A DNA stretch of 64,000 bases. Source: Neoceratodus forsteri (lineage: Eukaryota > Chordata > Ceratodontiformes > Ceratodontidae). Shown here piece after piece: positions 12,606-24,232 of the stretch; position 1 is the stretch's first letter; each line of letters begins with the position of its first letter. The stretch spans positions 1,564,156,501-1,564,220,500 of the forward strand of contig CM057449.1 of the NCBI GenBank assembly GCA_016271365.2, read 5' to 3'. The notes under the pieces are model-generated. The model did no database searches and was not told the DNA's origin. It saw only the letters and a list, made by a program, of their open reading frames with translations. The position numbers and the translations under genes are program-made.

Positions 12606-13438
12606 GGTTCATTATCTTGTTATTCTCCCAGCCTGATCTCCCCATGAATATAAAGAAATCCCTTATATGAGTGTCAATCCAGTCAAAACCCACAGTATAT
12701 GTAGTGAATTCCAGCCTGTGAAGAAAATCAACTGGCACAACAAGTGCCATAAACAGCAATACGTAACAATAAACTTGGTTCAAGAGAACTAAACAAAACC
12801 GCGTTTCCTTCATAGAAATATAATAACTGTAGTCAAACATCAATAATAGTGCACTTCCAAGGTGTTATTCAGTGAGCCCATGGAAAGTAATTAGCTGACA
12901 CTATGTTGCCTGTTGGTAAAGGAACAGGTCTGACTGCTGAGAGTCAGTAATCAAAAGATGTCATCTCGGTCCCCCACGGATAAGGTGTGGGGGATTAGGC
13001 CTCTGATGTAGTGGGGCTTATGGCTGAATGCAAGCGCCTGGGGATGCCTCTCACCTTAACTTTATACTTGGCTTGCTTTTAGGGGTGTATCCTCCTTCAA
13101 TTAACAGTGTTGTGGTGATCCATAATCAGCATCAAAAGCTAAAGGAGGATACACGTGGTGTAGTACATTATTACTCCTGCAGTTGGCAACTGCAAGGAGA
13201 TACATTTCAATTTACTACCACCTCCCCCACGGAGCACATACCAAAACCTGCTCATCACCTTTTAAAATAAATTGCTTATAATATGTCCCAGAGTTACAAT
13301 TTCACATAAAGCTGGTTGATTTATTCATTCATTGCATTCATATAGCTCACCATGCTGCGAACAATGGGAAAGAGATGAGGAAGGAATCGTTCAAAAAAGG
13401 CTGCTGCCTGGAATGATAAAACAAGTCTTACTGTACTT
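12606..13438 (-). other. Long inter-ORF spacer of L1 copy 1
   Basis: About 0.83 kb separate the end of ORF1 from the start of ORF2 with no protein homology visible in any frame. In mammalian L1 this gap is only tens of bases. It could be a lineage trait or an unseen insertion. Confidence 0.45.
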
Positions 13439-14518
13439 TCAAGTAAAGAAATCCATTGCCCGTTTTGTGTTCTTTAACTCTGACGGTGGTGTGGTGTTTT
13501 CTCTTGCCAGAAGTTCTTGAAAATAAGCGCTTAAATGTGATGGCAAGAAAATTGCTGATGGTACGGCTCGTCTAGGTCTCCCCTCTCTGTGCCATGTGAC
13601 TTTGGTAATTTCTCTCTCTAAGGCAACTGAGCAAAGATCTGGTATCCCCACTCCCATATTGCACAGGGTTGAAGCTGCCTCATATAGAGAGTTGAAAAGT
13701 TGTGGACCTTTCTCTGTAAGGATGCGTAGGCGGGCAGGAAATTGTACCTGGATCTTGATGCTTTTTTCTTTTGCTGCACGAATAACATCTTTCACCTGTT
13801 TTCTCTGGACATTCAAACAGTCTGAAAAATCTTGATCAAAATACAGTCTCTGGTTGTCTAGCTGAATCTCCCTTTGTTTCCATGCTGTTTGTAGAATTGC
13901 TTGCCTATCCCTGTAGTTTAACATTTTAACCACAATGGAGCACGGCTTTGCGTTCTGTTCCTTGGGTTTCTGCATTAAGGACTAGTGGGTTCTCTCCTCC
14001 ACTAAAGGAGCTTTGGGGGCCATTTTCAACACCGATCCCAGAATATGTTGGATGAAGTCCTCCATCATGGGGAAAGAGCCCTCCATCCCCTCAGGGACCC
14101 CATAGATGCGGAAATTATTGTGTCTTGCTCTATTTTCCTGGTCATCTAGCTTCACTTGCAGTTCCCATTCTCTTGTTAGGAGACAGAGGATTGCACGATC
14201 ATACTGGCTAGTTGAATCTGCTAAGGAGCAGATAGCTTGCTCCGATGCCATGGTTCTTTTGTCTATGCTGCGGATATCTACTCACAAATCGCTATGGATG
14301 TTTCCACTCTGTGAAGCATTTTAATGATGCCATCAAGTTTAGTCATTATCTCTTGTGGGTTCAGGGATTCCAGGCCATCTTCTGAATCCATGATGCTTGC
14401 CACTGGAGAGATGGGATGGGATGGGATTTTGTTGGTAGGCCTCGTTTTCTATCGATGTTCATCACCACTTTTATCTTTGCAGCCTGCAAGTTTTTACCTT
14501 TAGTCTTTGCAGTAGCCA
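13439..14518 (-). pseudogene. L1 ORF1 (RNA-binding protein)
   Basis: Begins MATAKTKGKNLQ (14518). A middle block ends in RARHNNFRIYGVPEGMEG (about 14100), the start of the L1 ORF1 RRM. The C-terminal domain follows with YRDRQAILQTAWK, IQVQFPARLRI and RPRRAV. L1 ORF1 forms trimers that coat the element RNA. A stop separates the halves near 13980, and frameshifts lie between 14350 and 14250. It sits upstream of ORF2, as expected. Confidence 0.7.
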
Positions 14519-14654
14519 TCGTGTAGTATGTATATTTACTAGTTTGATGCACCGAATTGCTAAGTTTGTATATTTTTTTATGCTTTTTATTATGGCGAGC
14601 CACACAGCCTCCAAAATTAGGCAGCCATTTAGATGATGACATCACCGGAAGTCC

Positions 14655-14662
14655 AGAAACCA
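14655..14662. repeat. Target-site duplication, right copy, of L1 copy 1
   Basis: AGAAACCA, identical to 3310-3317, directly next to the L1 5' end. Confidence 0.6.
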
Positions 14663-14699
14663 AATTTAACTGCTTGATTCGCTGTTAAATATTTGTCAG

Positions 14700-14960
14700 T
14701 CAGTCATTTTTTTCTTTTGATATTGTAAAGCTTTTAATAAGCTGAATTATGATGACATAATGATGTAATTATTAATGGCTGTATAAATACCTGTCTTATC
14801 TCCTGTAAACTCCACCTCCTGAGGAAGTTCAAAGGACCAAATCGCTGGGGTAAAGCGTTGTAACTCATGCTGAAATAAAAAGCTTGAACTCACTTTGGAG
14901 TCAGAATTGCTCCATTTGTCTGTTGGAGTGTGGAGTGCTACCTAAAAACTGTTGGTTCAG
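14700..14960 (+). mobile_element. Penelope-like terminal region
   Basis: Contains CCTCCTGAGGAAGTTC, a 35-base spacer with AAAGCGTTGTAACTC, then CTGAAATAAAAAGCTTG and TTGGAGTCAGAATTGC. This is the order seen at PLE ends: a GAGGAAG box, an AAAGCGTTG-like box, a polyadenylation signal and a terminal segment. There is no coding part, so it is a solo terminus or a heavily truncated element. Confidence 0.45.
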
Positions 14961-15724
14961 GCTGACTGCCAGCCTGAACCCACGCAGACATCCCCTATGG
15001 TGCAGTATGCTCCCTGACCCAATGAGGTTTCACTGTGGTGCCAGAATCATGTTCCTACTCTTCCTGCCTTGTGTCACTGCCATGGGGTAGTGCCTCCCAC
15101 CCTCCCTCCAGATGCCCCAGATGGCTCTGAAGTCTCTTCCTGAACCCAGGCTGCCTGTACAGCAGGGCAGTGTGTTGCCACTGGGCCATTAGGTGGCTTC
15201 TCATTATTTTTAATTACCTTTCATTGTGCTGTTCTGGCACACTGATTCATAAAGCAGATTAAATACAGAAATTTACATTTATGATATTTATCACTTTAAA
15301 AGTTATGTTGGCAGGCTGGCCTGATAGCACAGTGGTTAGGGAACCACTTAACATGGCTGGCAACTCATATTCATGCTCATAAGTGGGATGCCACTACAGG
15401 TGAACAGAAAGCTGGGGTGCCATCTCTGTTGATACTGTAGAGGGATGAGGGTTCTGACCCCTTGTGTTCCAGGGTGTGTTGTAGGAGCAGGGTAAGCCTA
15501 GTAGGACTGTGGACACACTGGAAAGGATTCAGCTTCTATGATGGCATGAACACACTTTGGGCCTCGTTGGCATCATACTGAGACAAGGAAAATACCAGGG
15601 AGGAAAAACAGCTAGTTGCATAGTGAATGATTGCACATGGTACTCTTGGATTCCGCATCATCCTTTCCTTGCCTGCACTGGGAGGATGTGCACATACACA
15701 GGTGCACAGAAGGTGACAGCAGTT
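14961..15724. other. Unassigned stretch with a possible SINE trace
   Basis: No gene. TAGCACAGTGGTTAGG at about 15326 resembles a tRNA A box, but no B box follows, so a SINE call is not supported. Confidence 0.3.
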
Positions 15725-16015
15725 AAGGACAATGTGACCCACCTAGTCTGCCCTTTTTCCCTACCTAATGCATTACCACAGACCCTAGTTCATCTGTGAC
15801 TTACCCTCTCTTCCCTATTGCTAGAGTACTCTGTCTATCCCATGCATTCTTGAATTCACCTACTGTTTTTTCCCCCACCATCTCCACAGGGAGGCTGTTA
15901 CAAGCATCCACTTCTTTCTGTGAAAAAGTACTTCCTCACATTGCCCCTGAGTCTACCCACCTCTAGCCTCATATCATGCCCCCTTGTTCTTGTACACCTT
16001 CTTTTCTGAAAGATG

Positions 16016-18430
16016 CTACCCTCCTGTACCTTGTTTATACCCCTGATGTACTTGAATGTCTCTATCATATCCCATTCTCTCTCCTCTCCTCTCCTCCAGG
16101 GGATACATATTGAGGTCCTCTAGTCTTTCCTCATATGACTTTTGGTGCAGTTCTTGCACCATTTTTGTTGCCCTTCTCTGGACTGCCTCTATTTTGTCTA
16201 TGTCCTTCTGAGATGCAGCCTCCAGAACTGGACACAGTACTCTGGATGAGATCTCAATAGTCATCTGTACAGTGGCATAACCACCTCCTTTTTTCTGCTG
16301 GTGATACCTCTCCCTATACACCCTAGCATCCCACTGGCTCTCCCCACAGTCTTCTCACATTGCTTGGTTACCTTTAGGTCATCAGATATGATTAACCCCA
16401 GATCCCTCTCTTGACTGGTGGCTGTCAGTACCTCCACCTCCATCTTGTACTCCTCCCTTGGATTTCTGTACCCCAACTGCATGATTTTGCCCTTCTTTGC
16501 ATTGAATCTTAGCTGCCACACTCTCGACCACTCCTCAAGCGTGTTTTAGTCCTTTCTCATTTTTGCCCCGCCCCGGAGTGTACACCCTGATACAGATCAA
16601 AGTGTCATCTGCAAAGAGACATACCTTCCCCTCCAGCCCATCTGCAATGTCACTTATGAAGACATTAGAGGACTGGAATCAGCATAGATCCCTGTGGCAC
16701 CACACTGGTCAACCCCCTCTCCTCGGACTGAATGCCGTTTACCACCACCTTCTGTATCCTGTCATCCAACCAGTTTCTGACCCAGTTTACCACCTTGGGG
16801 TCCACTCCCAGGCTGCCCAACCTATTTATTAAGCTTCTATGTTGGACAGTGTTGAAGGCCTTACTGAAATCTAGGTAGGCCACATCCACTGCCCCTCCCC
16901 TATCTACCTCCCTGGTCACCCAGTCAAAGAAATGTATCAGATTTGTTTGACAAGACCTTCCCACAGTGAATCCATGCTGCCTTGGATCCTGTGCTCCACT
17001 GGATTCAAGAAATATTACAATCCTTTCCTTTAGCAGTGACTCCATTAATTTCCCCACCACGGAGGTCAGGCTGACTGGCCTGTAGTTGCCAGCCTCCTCC
17101 CTGTTCCCACTTTTGTGGAGAGGGACTACATTTGCCCTCCTCCAGTCTCCTGGAACCACCCCTGTCTCTATCTATTTGTTGAATAGGGCTATTAGTGGTG
17201 CTGCCAGCACCTCTAAGTTTTTTTAACATTCTGGGATGTATCCCATCTGGCCCCATAGCCTTGTCCCCTTTCAGATTTTTAAGTTCTTTTAGGACTCTTT
17301 TTACCACAAACAGGCTGGTGTCCACCTCTCTCAGACTGGTGCTTCCATTCCCCAATAATGGTCCTTCTCCTTCCCCTTCTTCTGTCAATACTGAACAAAA
17401 ATATTTGTTCAGGACTGTTGCTTTTTCTAGGTCCCCTCCACATACACCCCTTCCTCCATTTTTAACCTCACAATCCCACCCCTGTCTTCTTTTTAGCACT
17501 AACGCACTGTGCCTGAAAAAGGTCTTGTCTCCTTTCTTAATTGCCTGGGCTATTTTTTCCTCAGTTTGTGCCTTTGCGTACCTGACTGCTTTCTTCACCT
17601 CCCTCTGCTTTTCCAGATACAGTTCTCTGTCTTCTCCCCTCCACGTTTCATTGTACCTCCTGAAAGCTAGCCTTTTTCTCTCTGACCTTCCTGGCCATGT
17701 CCTTTGAGAACCATAGTGATTTACTTTTTCTTTATTTTGCTTACTTGCCTAACACAAAGGCTTCTTGTCTCTGCTATGTCTCCTTTAAGGTTAGCCCATT
17801 GTTTCTCTACATTCCCCCCCTTCTTCTTTCTCTGCCGGGGCTTCCTTGAGACACTCCCCCACTTTTGCAAAGTAAACCTGTCTGAAATCCAGGACCCTTT
17901 CTTTCAAGTGGTTTGACTCCTCCACTGTTCTCACCTTGAACCACACGGTACAATGATCACTAGACCCCAGGTGGCTACCCACCATTACATTGATGACTCT
18001 GTCCCCACTGGTGAGTATCAGGTCCAATATTGCACCTTCTCTGGTGGGTTCCACCACAAGCTGCTTGAGGCATGCCCCCTGCAGGGCATCCAGGATGCCT
18101 TTTCTCTTGGCTGTGGGTGCAGCCTGGGTGCTCCAATCCACATCAGGCAAATTGAAGTCTCTCACCAGCAGCACTTCAATTCTGGCTGTCATATTTTGGA
18201 TGGCTTCCACTAATACCCCACCCATCTCCTCCCCTTGTGATGGAGGTCTGTAGATCATGACTGTGAAAATGGCAATGCTGTTTCCTGTTTCCAAGGTGAC
18301 CCACAGTGCTTCCACTCCCTCCTGCATTCCCTGAACTTCAGTTGCTTTAATTCCCTCCCTGACATAGATAGCCACCCCACCACCCTTTTTTCCCACCCTG
18401 TCTTTTCTAAATAGAACGTAGCCTGGTATG
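16016..18430 (-). pseudogene. CR1 copy 2 ORF2 (APE endonuclease-RT)
   Basis: The endonuclease (18396-17900) has GKKGGGVAIYV, VLLVRDFNLPDVDW (a Gly of the usual GDFN lost) and GSSDHCTVWF. The linker has VRYAKAQTEEKIAQ. The RT has [44 protein letters not shown] (the second Asp of the A box is Asn) and a catalytic LFADDTL at about 16600 with both aspartates kept. The C-terminal part has LGLIISDDLKV and AVQRRATKMVQELH. At least four frameshifts are needed to join the blocks, so it is inactive. Confidence 0.78.
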
Positions 18431-18789
18431 GCTATATCTCATTCATGGTTCCCCATGTACCATGTCTCGGTAACAGTGACAATGTCCAAGTCTGCCTCTG
18501 CCCTTAAGGTCACTAGGTCTAGGATTTTATTTCCCAAGTTGCAGGCATTCATGCACATGGACTTTCAGGTTTTGCAGCCTCCCCTTCTAGTAGCTCCTCT
18601 CCTATCCCCATGTCTTCCTTCCCTTCCTCTCCTGTTTTTACTCCCATTCTTCCTTATCTCTGTCATTCTACCTATCTCGGTATTAGGTTTTAGTGTAAAT
18701 TTCCCAACCTTAAGGTCCTTCCTACTAACTGCTTCATCCTGTGTGTGGGGGGGGCAGTTAGCTTTTTCCTGCCTACTATCGCCTCCCCC

Positions 18790-19000
18790 CTTGGCTAGTT
18801 TAAATGCTTGCCAATGAAGCATTTAAACCTCTCACTAAGGATCTTTGTTCCCCCTGGATAGATGCAGTCCATCTCACTTGTATAGGCCTGCATCCCTCCA
18901 GGTGGGACCCCAGACCCCAATGAAGCTGAAGCCCTCTGCTCTGCACCAGTGCCCTGGCTTCCACAAGGCAAGGCTGGCTTAAAGGGGAGGGCCAAAGGAA
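18790..19000 (-). pseudogene. CR1 copy 2 ORF1, end of the esterase-like domain
   Basis: Minus-strand frames read HWCRAEGFSFIGVWGP, then after a stop DGLHLSRGNK and ERFKCFIGKHLN. D-x-x-H is the last block of an SGNH hydrolase. The matching region in copy 1 is NWCCEEGLDSL followed by ERFKC-like residues. The catalytic Asp and His are kept here, but the Ser and Asn blocks are truncated away. Confidence 0.6.
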
Positions 19001-19194
19001 TAATGTCCTGGGAGTCCATGACTATAAGCGAGCCCAGAAGCCAAGCCTTCAGGCAAAAAATAAATAAATTCCTAGCCCTTTCCATTGCAAAGATATCCCA
19101 GCAAAAACAAAGTGAGGATGCACTCAAACTGAAAAAGGTGCTGCCACTCACAACTAGCTTAAACCAGCTACCCATATATCCAAAGCAGAGCAAT

Positions 19195-19393
19195 GATATG
19201 GTGCACTACAAGGCTTGTGAATACACATATTTTATTAAATCACTTACAGCATCACTCAGCAGACAAAACAGTGGGAACCATACCCCAACATTTCACATCA
19301 GTGATGTCACTCTGACATTTCTACAAGAGGCCTCCTGTTTAAGTACTTTAATGAAATGTTTGTATAATTCACAAGTCTTGTAGTGCATCATAT
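19195..19393 (-). mobile_element. Short PLE-like unit with inverted termini
   Basis: The left end (GGTGCACTACAAGGCTTGTG) and the reverse complement of the right end (GATGCACTACAAGACTTGTG) match over about 27 bases, leaving a 199-bp unit. The minus strand contains CTCTTGTAGAAATGTC, GTGAAATGTTGGGG and TAATAAAATATG in the order expected of a PLE terminus. It could equally be a small inverted-repeat element. Confidence 0.4.
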
Positions 19394-21065
19394 ACTGTAT
19401 TTACTCTGTCACTGCAAAACTATCCTGAGGGCCATTAAAGGTGGAGAAAGCTCCCTGTTACATTATTGGGGCAGGGAACTCAGAGCTTGGCAGAAGACAC
19501 CAGGAGAAAGGACTGCTGTGTGACTGAACTTCTCTGCTGGGACTACAGTAGAAGAACTTTTGTACTTGGACCTTCAATTTAGGGTAAAAAAAAACTAACA
19601 TACAAAACAAAAAAAAGTGTGTGTTTGTCTGGGTTAACTGAACTGAATGGGTATCTGAACAGTTATTTAGGTGTAAATCTCAGGTGATTGAAAGGACTTA
19701 ACTGTTGTGAGGTTTAAATTACTGGTGTTGTACCATGTGTTGGTTGCAAAACACAAAACCTTATCAGGCATATGAGAACTTACATGAATTCAGAGACTGT
19801 ATCTCTTTATTGTTTAAAACCTATTTGTTTTAAAAATCAGGCTGTGTAAAATTTCAGCACTCCAGTTTCATAGCATTCCAAGTTGTGGAAATGCCTTTTC
19901 GGAAAACTGTCAAAATCTGGTAACTCAGTGAAAATGTCAGCACTCTGAATTCACAGCATTTTCAACTGTGGGAAATGTATTTGGGAAAATTGCCAAAATC
20001 TGTGAACTAAGTGAAAATGACAGAAAAAAAAAGAAACATTAAAATATCTTAACTTACATGTGAAATATAAATGTGTTGATTTTTTTTTACAAGTAATTAG
20101 TTATGTACATTTCCTTATAACATTCTGGAATTTTTGTAGGTAATCCAACATAAATTATATGGTCAACACACTGCAGAATATTGCCTCTTGGGAAATGCTA
20201 CATTAAATGGAACTCTGGCATAACAGTTAATATGTCTTCATTTCTGCATAAGGACATGCAAAAGATTACAAAAATACTGTATCATGTACTATGATGACAT
20301 CTACCTACTATATATGTGATGGACAGACTAGTCACACTAGGTTTTGAAGACACAGTTATGCATGGATTTTAAAATTACATCACACACAGACCACCTTTTG
20401 TTAGAATAAGTAACAACCTGCTGTAAAAAAAAAAAACCTTGTTACAGCTAGAATACCCTAGAATTCAATTTCAGGCTCTTACTGTTTTCTTTATATATGA
20501 ATGGTTAGCCTGCTGTCTGCTGTGCTTTACTATGAAGTTTCAACTATTATTTGAGTTCAGGAAAAAAATGACAGCAGGGCTCTACTGCATTTCAGGCAAG
20601 GGTTATTTACTGACAGTGGTCTGTTATTGAATAGAACAATGAAGGTCTTGCTGCTGGGTTCCAAGAACCATCTTAAGAAATAAACTGACCCAAGAATACA
20701 GTGCTTGGACCATACAGTTTTGGAAAATGCAACACGTTAAAATATTTTGGTATGACACTTGCTGCTGTAGGGCTTACTTGTAGCTAAGAAGCATTTACAT
20801 AATGTTAGCAAGGTTATTAATTGTAAATTGGGGGCTTAACATCATCTAAAAATTGTCTTACATTTGAAGCAGAAAAAACAATTGCACTGTGGGTATTGCT
20901 GCTGATATTTAAATATGTCAGTGTTTTCCTTCAAGAAATAACAAAAACAGATAACCAGACAAGCAAAATTTTGAAATATTTGTGCAGTAGATTTGTTTAT
21001 GCCTAAAGAGTATACAATATTATAATGTATGCTAGAATATTAGCTACCAAAATCAATCTGTTACT
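19394..21065. other. Unassigned non-coding stretch
   Basis: No gene or recognisable repeat family. AT-rich, with A runs near 19590, 20025 and 20427. Short frames such as 20439-20630 show no domain. Confidence 0.4.
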
Positions 21066-21142
21066 AGGGTTGTTATACCATCGATATGACATCACTTTGT
21101 TGTTAACCCATCGATGGCATGTCACATCGATGGTATAACAAT
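21066..21142. repeat. Palindromic hairpin with ATCGAT arms
   Basis: TTGTTATACCATCGAT at the left is repeated in reverse complement at the right (ATCGATGGTATAACAA). The arms are about 23 bp with two mismatches and the loop about 24 bp. It could be the remains of a small inverted-repeat DNA element. Confidence 0.5.
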
Positions 21143-21304
21143 GGGGATTGCTCTTGGCATGCATGGTACAGGAAGCGAGGGCCTCCCCGAAATGGTCACA
21201 GCGGTGAGAACTTGACATAAATTACTTTTAATTAAGGTAACTGCTTCTTTTTTTTTTTTTTGCTCTTTATGGGGCCATACACTATAAAAGATAATGTATG
21301 GTTC

Positions 21305-21430
21305 GAGATTGACAACCAGCTTTTTTAACCGTCTCGAGGTTGTCATAGCAACATAAAACTCTCAAGCTTTGCTCTCGAGGTTTACACAATCACCATGGCA
21401 ACCTCTTAACAGTTAACAAGCTGGTTACTG
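21305..21430. repeat. Second inverted repeat, about 38-bp arms
   Basis: The left arm around CAACCAGCTTTTTTAACC followed by GAGGTTGTCATAGC pairs with the reverse complement of the right arm (ATGGCAACCTC followed by GTTAACAAGCTGGTTA). The loop is about 45 bp. It may belong to the same small element as the hairpin at 21066, with the two palindromes at its ends. Confidence 0.45.
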
Positions 21431-21788
21431 ATCATGACCCAGACATTATCCTCTATGTGATTTGTGCTTACAACTTCATCTTCCTGCAAAACCTGGACAC
21501 CAAAATAGGTAGTACCTTTTAATACTTATGACAATTATAAAAGGTATATTGTACCAAACATTTTTGAAAATTTTTTAAACCCAGTATGGAGGTCATACTC
21601 TCTGCAGTCAGAAAACTCCTGTGCAGTTAATCTTTTTATTAGAAAATAAAAGAGCATTTTCTATATTATCACACAATAATACCATGAAGACATGAATATA
21701 ATATACACTGTAGTATGACATTTTACACAATCCACATTTTGATTATACAGAATTGGGTTGAAATTGGTATAATGATTGTATATACGTG

Positions 21789-21794
<6 letters not shown>

Positions 21795-21825
<31 letters not shown>
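21795..21825. repeat. (TA)n microsatellite
   Basis: Uninterrupted TA dinucleotides next to the left end of the tandem non-coding unit. Similar tracts stand at 26024-26046 and 28160-28197. Confidence 0.9.
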
Positions 21826-21829
<4 letters not shown>

Positions 21830-23400
21830 AGCACGGTAGTGCTACCATAGTTAGGGTTGAGGAGCCATTTCTATGTTAAACCCCAAAATTTTGCACCTTA
21901 ATAACTTTGCAACCATTTGATGGATTTGGCTGAAATTTGGAATACACAATCAAGAACCACAGGCCTTGGCATCTGTCAAGTTTCGTACCAGTCGGATACA
22001 CAGATGTGCAGTTATTAAGCATGATTTGTGCGCACGTTTACGCTTTTTCTGGAATTCTACGGTTGCGCATACAGGTCGCACGGTTTGTGCGACTGGCCTG
22101 AAATCTTCAGGGAATGTGTAGCCAGGGTCCCTGATGTGCCTTTTGAAGATTTGGTGAAAAATATTAAACGGTTCAAAAGTTATTCAAAAAGCAATTTCCC
22201 ATTATAAGTCAATGGGAAAAGTTAACAAAAAGTTCAACACTTTCGCAAATGCATTTTTACTTTCACAAATGGGCCTGTTACTTTCGCAAATCGGCCATTT
22301 TATTTTCAGTTGGTGATTAGAAAAATGCTTGGCATTTAAATTTGGGACCCTCTAGCAACCTAATTCTTTTTGTATTCACCTAGTCGGACCCTGAGGATGC
22401 TAGCCATGTCTTTATTTTGGGGTAAAACACCCCAGAAATATGTTTTTCAGATTTCTGGAAAAAGTACTTTCGCAAAGTACTTCCGTGCTCAAGAAAGTGT
22501 CGCAAATGTTTGCGAAAGCTTTCACAAATTGCAACAGTAATTTTCTAGTCTGTGGGAAAATGACAGCAATTCTTTGGCACTGCACTGCAAAAGAACGGTT
22601 GGGAGTTTTGGGCTGAAATTTGGAGGGAACGCAGCCGACATCTCACAGATGTACCTTTCAGTGTTGTGTTGAAAAAATATTACATGGCAGCAAAGTTACA
22701 GCACTCCAAAGTTGACGTTTTTTCCCATAGGATAACATTACGACGCCCGACGCATTACAGGAATCCTTTGGTACCCTGCTGCAAAACTGCAAAATAATGG
22801 TTTAGTCTTTTTTCCTGAAATTTAGAGGGAAGACAGCCAACAGCCCACAGATGTGCCTTTCAGTGGTTTGGTGAAAAAATATTACAGGGAGGCAAAGTTA
22901 TGGCGCTCCGAACTTCTCTTTATTTCCCATAGGATAACATTACGGCGTTCGCCGTGCCTTTCAGGGCCCGTATCTCAGAAACGGTGCAAGATACGGACTT
23001 TTCGTCGAAAAATTCTTACAAAACTAGCCAGGATAGTCATAAATCATATGACTTTTAAATTTTTTTTCTACGTTGAGCGGTTCCTGAGATATAACCTATT
23101 TAGTATTCCAAGTCCTCATTTTCTGCTCCGATACCCATTATTATGTATACATTCTTTGTACTCACTGTCTTTCTCTATTCAGCTTTTGGGAAAAACCAGC
23201 CTGTGTGCTTACATTACTGTTACCATTGCCCTTTCCGCTTGCGGTTCCATGCCCGTTTCACTTACCGTTGACGTCTACGCCACCATGTTATCCTTTGCGC
23301 TTTCATTTGCGCTATGCTTGTTATTTTTTTGCCATTTGTGTTCACTCAGATTGTTTCTCTTCTGTTTCACTTTGTGTCACCATGCCCATTGACATTTCCG

Positions 23401-23752
23401 TTTGCAAGCACCATGTTACTATGTGACAGCACATCGCGTGGCACACCATTCCCATCTACGCCACCGTGTGCGTTATCCTTTCTGTTCTCATTTGCACTTG
23501 CATTACCTTGTGCGCCACTGTTAGCGCTTCTTTTTGCGTTGCTCTTCCTGTTACTATGCCACAAGACATCATTCCATTTGCAGGCACCACGTTACTATGT
23601 GACAAGACATCACGTGGCACACCATTCCCGTCTACACCACCGTGTGTGTTACCCTTTCTGTTCTCATTCGCGCTTGCGTTACCTTGTGCGCCACTGTTAG
23701 CGCTTCTGTTTGCATTGCTCTTCCTGTTACTATGCCACAAGACATCATGTGG
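23401..23752. repeat. 176-bp tandem duplication
   Basis: The segment starting TTTGCAAGCACCATG at 23401 is repeated from 23577 (TTTGCAGGCACCACG) with about 90% similarity. Unit B has one copy (about 27635-27805). This accounts for nearly all of the length difference between the bodies of A and B. Confidence 0.7.
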
Positions 23753-23828
23753 CGGGAGTGAGGGCCCCGCGCTCCCGCCGCTGCATTACATTCACTATTT
23801 CTCATTATCATTCTCAAAAAGAAAGGAA

Positions 23829-24232
23829 ATTAGAGGCAAAAAACTCCGTTTAATGCATTAGTTAGGGTTGTTCCACAGTGACAAAAGTGAGGAAATTTCA
23901 TTGTTAGGGTTGAAAACCCTAACTCCAAATTCACCCCCCCAGCACCGCACACACACACAGACACACACACACATGCAAGTATGGGGGAGGACCAAGTCAA
24001 CACAACCAATGACAGACATCCAGCAGCAGGTGACAGAAATAACAAACAATTGTCTAAATGTACTACGAGACATCCCCACCCACCTGACCAGGTACTGCAT
24101 GCTCAGTGGAGATCAACAGCAAAACTTGAGGCCATGTACACCAAATGTACACATCCCTGATTGCAGCAGCACACAACGTACCACACTTAGTAGTTGCATG
24201 GCCTTACCTACCGATGCCCCACACCACACCAC
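23829..24232 (+). repeat. Left arm of 0.4-kb inverted repeat
   Basis: Begins TTAGAGGCAAAAAACTCC. The whole arm is found in reverse complement at 25631-26023 with high similarity, including the (CA)n tract and the palindrome GTTAGGGTT-gaa-AACCCTAAC at 23903. The arms enclose 1.4 kb. Confidence 0.8.

Larger units (their letters stand above)
3318..14654 (-). mobile_element. L1-clade LINE, full length, interrupted (copy 1)
   Basis: The element starts at 14654 (5' end, beginning GGACTTCCGGTGATGTCAT on the minus strand), carries ORF1, a long spacer and ORF2, and ends at 3318 with AATAAA and a short A tail. It is flanked by AGAAACCA on both sides. ORF2 is broken between the RT motifs RGTRHGCPLSPLLFALSIEPL (10.6 kb) and LYADD (5.46 kb) by about 5 kb of younger insertions. 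L1 ORF2 proteins combine an APE endonuclease and an RT to copy their RNA at nicked DNA. Frameshifts and stops in every segment show it is dead. That the two ORF2 parts belong to one element is inferred from orientation, continuity of the protein and the outer TSD. Confidence 0.75.
15725..19000 (-). mobile_element. CR1-family LINE (copy 2), 5'-truncated in ORF1
   Basis: Same organisation and orientation as copy 1: part of ORF1 (18790-19000), ORF2 (16016-18430) and a 3' UTR in which the CCACCTAGTCTGCCC block matches the 3' ends of the other CR1 copies. The octamer tail is eroded. The 5' end stops within the esterase domain, a typical truncation from incomplete reverse transcription. Copies 1 and 2 share motifs but differ enough to be separate subfamilies. 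Confidence 0.75.

Noticed and set aside
15310..15420. Possible second tRNA-SINE
   Set aside because: Only an A-box-like TAGCACAGTGG is present, with no B box and no tail.
22853..23861. Overlapping long frames with repeated Leu/Phe/Ala-rich translations in 22.8-23.9 kb
   Set aside because: They arise from a 176-bp tandem duplication and pyrimidine-rich sequence, and are open in several frames at once. The same segment in unit B is not preserved as protein.
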